Below, piece by piece: positions 1 to 4,977 of a DNA stretch of 8,728 bases. Every line of letters starts with the position of its first letter. Within the stretch, counting starts at the first letter, position 1. This DNA comes from CAYXNZ01 sp964553705. GTDB taxonomy: Bacteria; Patescibacteriota; Patescibacteriia; Patescibacteriales; GWC2-42-12. The notes beneath the pieces are model-generated. The model was not told the origin of the DNA. It did not search any database and worked only from the letters and a program-made list of their open reading frames with translations. The translations under genes were made by a program, and so were the position numbers. The DNA lies in contig CAZKKV010000031.1 of NCBI GenBank assembly GCA_964553705.1, forward strand, positions 1 through 8,728, written 5' to 3'.

Positions 1-46
1 TTATGGCACTCTTGCCTTTTACTAATAATAAAAAATAAATTGGTTT

Positions 47-604
47 ATGTTTAGTTTGAACGAGATAAAGATTGGCCGATTAATTGAGGTTTCTGGAGAG
101 CCTTATATAGTTATAAAAGCAGATCATCACAAAATGGGGCGAGGTGGAGCTGTATTAAAAACCAAATTAAAAAATTTAATAAATAGTTCAGTTTTAGAAA
201 AGACTTTTCAGGGAAATGATAAGGTTGGGAAGGCGGTAACTGAGCAGAAAAAAGCGAATTTTTTATATCGAGATGAGGTAGAGGCTTATTTTATGGATAA
301 CAAGACATATGAGCAATTTAGTCTGCCAGTTGATCAAGTTGGAGATAAAATGAAATTTTTAAAAGATGGTACCGACGTTGATATAATGTATTTTAATAAC
401 AAACCAGTATCTTTGGCTTTGCCGATTAAGATGGAGCTAAAGGTTGTCAGTGCGCCACCAGGAGTCAAAGGAAATTCTGCGGGCAATGTTACCAAGATAG
501 TAAAGTTGGAAACTGGAGCAGAAATTAACGCACCGATGTTTGTTAATGAAGGTGATGTTATTAGAATAAATACCGACACTGGCGAATACGTTGAACGAGC
601 ATAA
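47..604 (+). CDS. efp: Translation elongation factor P (EF-P)
   Basis: EF-P binds stalled ribosomes between the P and E sites and promotes peptide bond formation at consecutive prolines. The 185-residue product has the normal family length: an N-terminal KOW-like domain (about 1-63), a middle OB domain (about 64-128) and a C-terminal OB domain with the typical PPGVKG stretch and the INAPMFV...GD signature, ending GEYVERA. The loop that reaches the peptidyl-transferase centre reads KMGRGGA (residues 29-35), so the modified position is Arg32, as in the rhamnosylated (EarP-type) branch, and not the lysine of the EpmA-type branch. No modification enzyme lies in the window. The ATG at 47 gives the usual N-terminus; no Shine-Dalgarno precedes it, only A/T-rich sequence. 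It is alone on this strand and ends in a terminator, so it is probably monocistronic unless a partner lies beyond the left edge. Identification is near certain. Confidence 0.97.
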   Translation: MFSLNEIKIGRLIEVSGEPYIVIKADHHKMGRGGAVLKTKLKNLINSSVLEKTFQGNDKVGKAVTEQKKANFLYRDEVEAYFMDNKTYEQFSLPVDQVGDKMKFLKDGTDVDIMYFNNKPVSLALPIKMELKVVSAPPGVKGNSAGNVTKIVKLETGAEINAPMFVNEGDVIRINTDTGEYVERA

Positions 605-625
605 CTTTTAAAATATTTTTATTAC

Positions 626-663
626 AAAAACCGAGTCTTTGTGCTCGGTTTTTGGTTTTTTTA
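626..663 (+). terminator. Intrinsic terminator of efp
   Basis: A hairpin of AAAAACCGAG (626-635) and CTCGGTTTTT (644-653) with an 8-base loop begins 21 bases after the efp stop. It is followed by GG and a run of seven T. The stem, position and T run fit Rho-independent termination of efp. Confidence 0.88.
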
Positions 664-682
664 TTATAGATAATACAAAAAT

Positions 683-711
683 CCCCCTCCAAAAGGAGGA
701 TTAAGGGGGTT
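683..711. repeat. REP-like palindrome 1 (CCTCC-AAAA-GGAGG)
   Basis: The inner stem is CCTCC (686-690) with GGAGG (695-699). Alternatively CCCCCT (683-688) can pair with AGGGGG (704-709). It ends in GGGGGTTA, a tail resembling those of the next two elements, which suggests a diverged member of the same family. It lies in non-coding DNA only 20 bases after the efp terminator. Confidence 0.6.
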
Positions 712-716
712 AAAGT

Positions 717-755
717 TCCCTTCCCCTTGGCAAGGGGAAGGTTAGGATGGGGTTA
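717..755. repeat. REP-like palindrome 2, perfect 11-bp arms
   Basis: CCTTCCCCTTG (719-729) and CAAGGGGAAGG (731-741) are perfect reverse complements around a single central G, giving a 23-base palindrome. The right flank is TTAGGATGGGGTTA, the same tail layout as palindrome 3 (TTGGGGTGGGGGTTA). Similar G-rich-tailed palindromes are common intergenic repeats in many bacterial genomes; I infer family membership from the tail only. Confidence 0.75.
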
Positions 756-765
756 ATTTTATACT

Positions 766-815
766 CCCTCTCCCGTGAGTGAAAGGAGCGGGGGAGGGTT
801 GGGGTGGGGGTTATT
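766..815. repeat. REP-like palindrome 3, copy A of a 50-bp direct repeat
   Basis: CCCTCTCCCG (766-775) pairs with CGGGGGAGGG (789-798) over ten positions including one G-T pair, with a 13-base loop, followed by TTGGGGTGGGGGTTATT. The whole 50 bases recur at 1219-1268 with a single mismatch (G805 here versus A1258 there... within the tail TTGGGRTGGGGG). With a one-base gap the likeness extends about 15 bases further. Confidence 0.88.
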
Positions 816-819
816 TTCC

Positions 820-863
820 ACTACTGTCATTGCGGGCTTGACCCGCAATCCAGAAATTGTAGT
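820..863. repeat. Palindrome 4, CATTGCGGG/CCCGCAATC-type repeat
   Basis: ATTGCGGG (829-836) and CCCGCAAT (842-849) form a perfect 8-bp stem with loop CTTGA. An outer ACTAC (820-824) and GTAGT (859-863) can extend it. The core GTCATTGCGGGCTTGACCCG resembles a palindromic intergenic repeat that I recall from many unrelated bacterial genomes. Its sequence differs from palindromes 1-3, so it is probably a separate repeat family in the same spacer. Confidence 0.75.
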
Positions 864-884
864 AAATAATATTAAATATTTTCG

Positions 885-916
885 AAGAGACAGAATATTG
901 TTCTGCCTCTTTTTTT
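885..916 (+). terminator. Second terminator-like hairpin upstream of the small gene
   Basis: AAGAGACAGAA (885-895) pairs with TTCTGCCTCTT (901-911) with one A-C mismatch and a 5-base loop, followed by a seven-T run (910-916). It reads as a Rho-independent terminator on the + strand. There is no gene between it and the efp terminator, so it may be a backup for efp, the remnant end of a lost gene, or an insulator or attenuator for the small gene that starts 80 bases later. Confidence 0.7.
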
Positions 917-930
917 AAATCAACCTTCTC

Positions 931-959
931 TTGCTTTTAAAACAAAATTTTGTTAAAGT
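931..959 (+). promoter_or_regulatory. Possible weak sigma70-type promoter for the small gene
   Basis: TTGCTT (931-936) and TAAAGT (954-959) are 17 bases apart and sit 37 bases before the ATG at 996, between a terminator hairpin and a strong ribosome binding site. The match is only partial (3/6 and 4/6). The spacer is filled by a perfect 14-base palindrome, AACAAAATTTTGTT (941-954), which could be an operator or just chance in AT-rich DNA. Confidence 0.35.
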
Positions 960-980
960 TCAAATGTTAAAAAATAAGGG

Positions 981-986
981 AGGAGG
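981..986 (+). promoter_or_regulatory. Shine-Dalgarno AGGAGG of the small gene
   Basis: A perfect AGGAGG, preceded by GGG and ending nine bases before the ATG at 996. None of the six recognised genes whose starts are visible here has a comparable site, so this is the best translation signal in the window. It decides the start of the small ORF. Confidence 0.8.
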
Positions 987-995
987 AAACAAAAG

Positions 996-1160
996 ATGGC
1001 AGCAGATTGTGGCTGTGGAGGAACGTGTCGGTTATGCAGAGGGATTATTGGGGGAGTAATATTTAGTCATGCCTCTGTAATCATGAGAGCTGGCGGTGGG
1101 CCGGTTGAAAAAACAGACCCTGAAACACAAAAGAAAAAAAAGAAAACAAAAACAAAGTAA
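996..1160 (+). CDS. Small Cys-rich, Lys-tailed protein of unknown function (54 aa)
   Basis: I do not recognise this gene. The 54-residue product has a cysteine cluster at C5, C7, C11 and C14 (CGCGGTCRLC), which could bind zinc or an iron-sulfur cluster or form disulfides. A short hydrophobic Gly-rich segment (GIIGGVIFSHASVIM, 16-30) follows, possibly one membrane-inserting or buried helix, then a Gly/Pro turn, and a very basic tail (QKKKKKTKTK, 45-54). That it is a real gene is supported by a perfect AGGAGG nine bases upstream, a separate possible promoter, and an intrinsic terminator 13 bases after the TAA. It stands alone between terminators in a repeat-rich spacer and converges on recA. 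Codon use with many GGC/GGA/TGT differs from the AT-rich neighbours. It could be a small metal-binding protein, a nucleic-acid-binding peptide (basic tail), or a toxin or secreted peptide; nothing in the sequence chooses between these. Confidence 0.72.
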   Translation: MAADCGCGGTCRLCRGIIGGVIFSHASVIMRAGGGPVEKTDPETQKKKKKTKTK

Positions 1161-1173
1161 GAAGACGAATTAC

Positions 1174-1213
1174 GGCAGAGCACTCAAATAGAGTTGACTC
1201 TGCCATTTTTTTT
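1174..1213 (+). terminator. Intrinsic terminator of the small gene
   Basis: GGCAGAG (1174-1180) pairs with CTCTGCC (1198-1204). Inside it, CACTC (1181-1185) can pair with GAGTTG (1191-1196) with small bulges. Eight T follow at 1206-1213. Polarity is + only: there is no T run on the recA side. Confidence 0.88.
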
Positions 1214-1218
1214 GTTCC

Positions 1219-1268
1219 CCCTCTCCCGTGAGTGAAAGGAGCGGGGGAGGGTTGGGATGGGGGTTATT
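1219..1268. repeat. REP-like palindrome 3, copy B, overlapping the recA stop
   Basis: Stem CCCTCTCCCG (1219-1228) with CGGGGGAGGG (1242-1251), 49 of 50 bases identical to copy A at 766-815. Its last five bases (TTATT) include the recA stop codon (1264-1266 on the - strand) and part of the last sense codon. On the recA side there is no T run, so it is not a classic terminator, but the strong hairpin directly after the stop may still protect or end the recA transcript. Confidence 0.88.
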
Positions 1269-2298
1269 CTTCCACTTCTTTAGCTTTGACTTCTGATAAT
1301 ATCTTTTTTCTTATTTCTGCCATCAATTTTTTGTCAGCTCGCAAAAATCTCTTAGCATTTTCTCGTCCAACACCGAGTTTAATGTCGCCAAAAGAATAGG
1401 AATTGCCGGATTTACTAACTACACCATAGACAACGCCCGAATCAAGTAAATCGCCGGAGATTGATATTCCTTCGTTATACATAATATCAAATTCGCAGGC
1501 GCGGAAAGGGGCGGCAACTTTATTTTTAACGATTTTGCATTTAACGCGATTACCTATTATCTTGTCAGCCTGTTTTATTTGAGCGGCACGTCTGACTTCT
1601 ATCCTGACTGATGAATAAAACTTTAGAGCGGTGCCACCAGTGGTTGTCTCTGGGTTACCGAAGAAAACACCGATTTTAATTCGGATTTGGTTTATAAAAA
1701 TAACAACCGTTTTTGTTTTAGAGACAATACCAGTTAGTTTACGTAGAGCCTGGCTCATTAGGCGAGCTTGCAGTCCCATGTGTGAATCGCCCATTTCGCC
1801 TTCTATCTCTTTTCGTGGTACTAGGGCAGCGACACTATCAACGACTACTACATCAACTGCATTGGATCTAACCAAAGTTTCTAGTATTTCCAAAGCTTGC
1901 TCACCTGTATCTGGTTGGCTGATTAACATTTCTTTAATGTTGATACCGATTTTAGAGGCATATTCAGGATCAAGCGCATGTTCGGCATCGATAAAAGCGG
2001 CAATACCACCTTCTTTTTGTACTTCAGCTATAATATGTTGCGCTAGCGTGGTTTTGCCAGAAGCTTCTGGACCAAAAATTTCGATAATTCTTCCTCGTGG
2101 TGCACCATTAATGCCCAAAGCGACATCTAGAGATAAACAACCGGTCGAAACAGCATCAACATCCGACCTGACGGTTTCGCCGAATCTCATTATTGAGCCG
2201 TCGCCGAATTTAGTTTTGATTTGTTCAATCGCTGATTCAGCTGCTTTCATTTTTTCATTAGTTTCTTTAATTGCTCCAGATTTTATTTTGTCAGTCAT
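1264..2298 (-). CDS. recA: Recombinase RecA
   Basis: RecA forms ATP-dependent filaments on single-stranded DNA, carries out strand exchange in recombinational repair and, where LexA exists, triggers its self-cleavage. The 344-residue product has the core complete: Walker A GPEASGKT (76-83), the catalytic glutamate in FIDAEHALDP (E106), Walker B VVVVDS (150-155), loop L1 around EIEGEMGDSHMG (164-175), the FINQIR sensor and loop L2 with GNPETTTGGTALKF (214-227), and a short acidic end, KAKEVEE. The ATG at 2298 gives an N-terminus slightly longer than E. coli RecA; Met17 would be an alternative start. No Shine-Dalgarno is visible before either. A terminator hairpin ends about 27 bases upstream, so recA should have its own start site there. 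No recX or lexA follows; the next gene converges on it. A repeat copy supplies the stop codon region. Confidence 0.98.
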   Translation of the reverse strand: MTDKIKSGAIKETNEKMKAAESAIEQIKTKFGDGSIMRFGETVRSDVDAVSTGCLSLDVALGINGAPRGRIIEIFGPEASGKTTLAQHIIAEVQKEGGIAAFIDAEHALDPEYASKIGINIKEMLISQPDTGEQALEILETLVRSNAVDVVVVDSVAALVPRKEIEGEMGDSHMGLQARLMSQALRKLTGIVSKTKTVVIFINQIRIKIGVFFGNPETTTGGTALKFYSSVRIEVRRAAQIKQADKIIGNRVKCKIVKNKVAAPFRACEFDIMYNEGISISGDLLDSGVVYGVVSKSGNSYSFGDIKLGVGRENAKRFLRADKKLMAEIRKKILSEVKAKEVEE

Positions 2299-2320
2299 AT
2301 TATTGCTAATATTAAATAAT

Positions 2321-2343
2321 AAAAAGAGGTTATCCTAACCTCC
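2321..2343 (-). terminator. Terminator between the RodZ-like gene and recA
   Basis: On the - strand GAGGTTA and TAACCTC arms (plus 2336-2342 and 2326-2332) form a perfect 7-bp stem with a 3-base loop, followed by TTTTTATTATTT. It lies 44 bases after the RodZ-like stop and would end the surface-gene operon before recA. The upstream arm carries AGGAGG, but too far (about 40 bases) from the recA ATG to act as its ribosome site. Confidence 0.75.
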
Positions 2344-2386
2344 TGATTATTTAATGTTAAACTATTTTTATCAATAATGCAAGTAG

Positions 2387-3052
2387 CTATTCAAATAGAA
2401 TATGTCTAGTAACAGCTTCGTTACGACCGTATTTTTTACTGCAAATTATTTGAATTATATTAACTCCTTTTTTTAAATTTACAATTTTAGAAAAATTACC
2501 TTCAGTGTCAACCAGAACCAATTCTTCATTGATTGTCAGATAGACTTCTGGTTCTGTTTTTCCGATTACGGAGACAGTTTGGCTATCAGTAATCAGATTT
2601 TCTTCGGGGCTATATAGAAAAAGCTCGGGTGGCGATAGCACTTGTTTTAATAAAAAGCCCAAATAGCCAAAGCAGATTAATATAATTAGTACAATCAGCG
2701 AGTTTTTTATTATTTTTGGGATGGTCCATAGTTGGTGTTTTTTTATAATCTGATTAGAAAATATTATTTGGTCGTCCGCTGGAGACAGATTTTCTTTTTC
2801 TGATTGATATAAATCGATTAGCTTATTACAGTCAAGCCCAAGTAACCAAGCATACTCTTTTAAAAAATTTTTTCCATATACACCGGTTGGGATGTTGTCG
2901 TACTTGCCTTTTTCTAGCGCTTGTAAATATTTTAGGTTGATATTCAATTTTTTAGCCACATCTGGCAGTCTGATTTTTTTTGCTCGCCTGGCTCTTTTTA
3001 GTTTTTGAGCTAAAGTTTCGTTTTCTGGAGAGATTTTTGAGAATTTAAACAT
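2387..3052 (-). CDS. RodZ-like membrane protein: HTH, one TM helix, Ig-like outer domain
   Basis: The 221-residue protein has the RodZ layout: a cytoplasmic Cro/CI-type helix-turn-helix domain (about 13-85, with LKRARRAKKIRLPDVAKKL and LQALEKGKYDNIPTGVYGKN), a charged linker, one transmembrane helix (about 117-139, SLIVLIILICFGYLGFLL), and a small outside beta domain (140-221; SPEENLITDSQTVSVIGKT ... NEELVLVDTEGNF ... KKGVNIIQI) that resembles the Ig-like or glucodextranase-B-type domain. In RodZ the HTH domain binds MreB and links the cytoskeleton to wall synthesis rather than DNA. No MreB gene is in the window, so the role in cell shape is inferred. It starts seven bases after the pilin stop without a Shine-Dalgarno, suggesting coupled translation in the operon with the pilin and lipoprotein. 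The stop is TAG, the only one here. A membrane-bound regulator is the alternative. Confidence 0.8.
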   Translation of the reverse strand: MFKFSKISPENETLAQKLKRARRAKKIRLPDVAKKLNINLKYLQALEKGKYDNIPTGVYGKNFLKEYAWLLGLDCNKLIDLYQSEKENLSPADDQIIFSNQIIKKHQLWTIPKIIKNSLIVLIILICFGYLGFLLKQVLSPPELFLYSPEENLITDSQTVSVIGKTEPEVYLTINEELVLVDTEGNFSKIVNLKKGVNIIQIICSKKYGRNEAVTRHILFE

Positions 3053-3059
3053 TGTTTAT

Positions 3060-3458
3060 TTAGTTAAACCAACCACTGGTTGCCCAGCCCCCTGTGATAC
3101 CAAGAGTAGTGAAGACAAATTGAATTATCGCATAGCTAGCAAAAACAATTACCAGACCAATGACTGCGCCGAATATAATCTGTTTGCCTTGAGCGACTCT
3201 TTCAGTATTACCACCAGACAAGAGAAACATTAATCCGCCAGCGATAAAAGCTAAGAGAGCCAAAGAACCGACAATGCCTAATATTATATTTGATGCAAGT
3301 ACAGCCGTTAAAGTAAAGTCGTTAAGTGTAAGAGTGCCTGAAGCTACTCTGTCGGATATTTTACTGTCGCCCAGCAGAGGCTCTATCGCTAGACAGGCAG
3401 TGGCAGAAAATATAGCCAAAATAGACATTAAAATGAGGAAATATTTTTTGGCTGACAT
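3060..3458 (-). CDS. Small two-helix pilin-like membrane protein (T4SS pilin / TrbC-VirB2 type)
   Basis: The 132-residue product has an N-terminal signal-like hydrophobic segment (about 6-24, after MSAKK), a short polar stretch, then two hydrophobic helices (about 55-80 and 92-116) joined by the loop SGGNTERVAQGKQ, and a short Gly/Trp tail. The GGLMFLLSGGN...GKQIIFGAVIGLVIV pattern matches the pilin-like family widespread in Patescibacteria and similar to TrbC/VirB2 pilins of type IV secretion systems. No VirB4, VirB6 or other secretion gene is present in the window, so a working secretion system cannot be claimed; in CPR genomes such genes often stand alone. It lies 21 bases after the solute-binding protein gene and seven before the RodZ-like gene, so all three are probably co-transcribed and act at the cell surface. 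Function beyond membrane location is inference. Confidence 0.78.
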   Translation of the reverse strand: MSAKKYFLILMSILAIFSATACLAIEPLLGDSKISDRVASGTLTLNDFTLTAVLASNIILGIVGSLALLAFIAGGLMFLLSGGNTERVAQGKQIIFGAVIGLVIVFASYAIIQFVFTTLGITGGWATSGWFN

Positions 3459-3479
3459 AAGTTTATTTTTAAATAATTG

Positions 3480-4880
3480 TTAATTTATAGTTTGTTGGAT
3501 TTTTTTAGCGCCCAGAGAAATAATATTTTCTATTTTGTCTTGTCCAGCGATCACGCTATCAATCATATCAGCTATTATTTTTTCTGCCGCATTATAATCC
3601 TTGCCGCAATACCATGAATCAGCGGTTAGAACTTGTTCGGCAAAAATACCAATATCCATATCGTCAATCTGTCCTTCAATCAAGGAGCGAAGGGCAGTTG
3701 GTTTTTTTACTACGCTTAAATATTTTTTTGCCTGTTCAGCTTTGGTGGCAAATTGAATAAAGTCCCAGGCAACATCGGTGTTTTTACTTTTATTAGAAAC
3801 TGATTCAACCCAATAATTAGCGAAATTAATACTTTGCGGGTTGCCTTCTATTTGTGGAAGTTTGGCAATGCCGAAATTCAATTTTTGTGCTTGCGCTTTG
3901 ATAGTTGGCAGATGATAGGAATAGCCAAAGGCTATTGCTAGCTTGCCTTGAGCAAAGAGATTTAACGAATTTTCCATTTTGTTGTTCCAGCAATAAACTT
4001 CTTTGGACGGACTGGAGAAATCAGTATAAAATCTCAAAGCTTCAATGCCAGGATTATACTTTTGGGCTTTAAAATTTTCTGGAATTTTATCAAACGTAAC
4101 ATTTCCAGCATCATCTGTCATAGTGGCGCCATTCTGCATCATCAGGATAGACAAGATATCGCTGTATCGTTCAATATTGGTGCTTCCGCCCAGACCAGCT
4201 CCAGATTGGATAATTTGTCCGCTAGTATTTTGTTTGGTTAGCTTTTTTATGTTTTGTTGAAATTGACTGTTCCAATATTTTGGCGGTTCGGCGATACCGG
4301 CGTTATTTAACAAATCTTTGTTGTAAAAGGTGGCCAGAGTATCAACTGCCAGAGGCAGACCCCAAACCTGCTCTTTTGTTTTTTCTGCTTCTTGATCAAA
4401 TTCTTTTATAACGCAATCGTCATAAACTACATCAACAAAATTATTTTTTATTTCTTTTAAAGTAATGCTTTTTGTGGTTTGCATTTCAGGAACAACCTCT
4501 TTTTTGAGTGTACCTTTGGTAATCGGATAAGCCATCGTAATTGATGTTGGCATGGGTTCGATTTTACTTTGGTATTTTCTAATCCAAGTGTTGTGTAAAG
4601 CAAAAATGTCTGGACCCCTGTCTTCTGCCAGGGCGTCTAGTAATTCTTGTTCATATTCTTCATAGCGCAATTTTCGGTAATTAATAGTGACAAAAGGATG
4701 AATAGCTTTATAGTTAGCAATTATTTCTGCAAAAGCATCTGGGCCATCCCAAACACGCCAATATTCAAGGGTAACTGGAATCATTGCTTCTTGTGTTGTT
4801 TTATCAACTAATTTGCAACCAAAACCAGAGGTCAAAATAAAGGTAAATAATAATGATAAAATAAATAGTTTTTTCTTCAT
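3480..4880 (-). CDS. Extracellular solute-binding lipoprotein (ABC sugar-binding type)
   Basis: The 466-residue protein begins with a lipoprotein-like signal (MKKK, hydrophobic core, TSGFGC with Cys22), although Gly instead of Leu at -3 makes the lipobox unusual. The mature part follows the family 1 solute-binding protein plan: the first strand VTLEYWRVWDG (36-46), HPFVTINYRKL (61-71), GPDIFALHNTWI (89-100), the hinge region VWGLPLAVDTLATFYNKDLL (172-191), LFAQGKLAIAFGYSYH (308-323) and VAWDFIQFATKAEQAKKYL (370-388). Such proteins capture sugars or similar solutes and hand them to an ABC permease. The ligand cannot be read from the sequence. There is no permease or ATPase gene beside it; instead it leads a probable operon with a pilin-like gene and a RodZ-like gene. 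A good extended -10 promoter lies about 60 bases upstream. There is no Shine-Dalgarno. It may have become a surface binding protein independent of transport. Confidence 0.88.
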   Translation of the reverse strand: MKKKLFILSLLFTFILTSGFGCKLVDKTTQEAMIPVTLEYWRVWDGPDAFAEIIANYKAIHPFVTINYRKLRYEEYEQELLDALAEDRGPDIFALHNTWIRKYQSKIEPMPTSITMAYPITKGTLKKEVVPEMQTTKSITLKEIKNNFVDVVYDDCVIKEFDQEAEKTKEQVWGLPLAVDTLATFYNKDLLNNAGIAEPPKYWNSQFQQNIKKLTKQNTSGQIIQSGAGLGGSTNIERYSDILSILMMQNGATMTDDAGNVTFDKIPENFKAQKYNPGIEALRFYTDFSSPSKEVYCWNNKMENSLNLFAQGKLAIAFGYSYHLPTIKAQAQKLNFGIAKLPQIEGNPQSINFANYWVESVSNKSKNTDVAWDFIQFATKAEQAKKYLSVVKKPTALRSLIEGQIDDMDIGIFAEQVLTADSWYCGKDYNAAEKIIADMIDSVIAGQDKIENIISLGAKKIQQTIN

Positions 4881-4942
4881 ATATAGATTATTTAGATAGG
4901 TAAGATTAAGAGTAAAAATGACAATAAATTTATCCTATAATC

Positions 4943-4971
4943 ATTATAACACAAGCTGGTTTTAGTTTAAA
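4943..4971 (-). promoter_or_regulatory. Extended -10 promoter of the lipoprotein operon
   Basis: On the - strand TGTTATAAT (plus 4943-4951) is a perfect extended -10. TTTAAA (plus 4966-4971) lies 17 bases upstream as a fair -35. Transcription would start near 4936, giving a leader of about 56 bases before the ATG at 4880. The -10 is the right half of a palindrome, TATAATCATTATA (4936-4948), which also gives a TATAAT on the + strand. Confidence 0.7.
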
Positions 4972-4977
4972 ATCTAT

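Noticed and set aside
1..20. GGCACTC at the left edge as half of a CIRCE heat-shock operator, or TGGCAC...TTGC as a sigma54 promoter
   Set aside because: The second CIRCE half (GAGTGC) is missing, and the GG-to-GC distance is too short for sigma54. The short GGCA/TGCC hairpin is more likely the cut end of something upstream, but the window edge prevents a call.
334..579. 81-codon - strand open frame inside efp
   Set aside because: It is the antisense shadow of efp, without ribosome site or recognisable domain.
996..1160. Small gene as a double-glycine-leader bacteriocin precursor
   Set aside because: A GG at residues 19-20 is present but the acidic leader residues expected before it are not, and no peptidase-transporter or modification gene is near.
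1219..1251. Copy B of the repeat as the recA intrinsic terminator
   Set aside because: The hairpin is strong but is followed on the - strand by GGGGAAC and A bases, not by a T run.
683..1268. CRISPR array
   Set aside because: The repeats differ in sequence, lie unevenly spaced, and only one pair is nearly identical, with a gene between; no spacer pattern and no cas genes.
1631..2338. 235-codon + strand open frame opposite recA
   Set aside because: It lies wholly antisense to a clear recA gene, has no ribosome site, and its translation is low-complexity Ser/Ile/Pro typical of a shadow frame.
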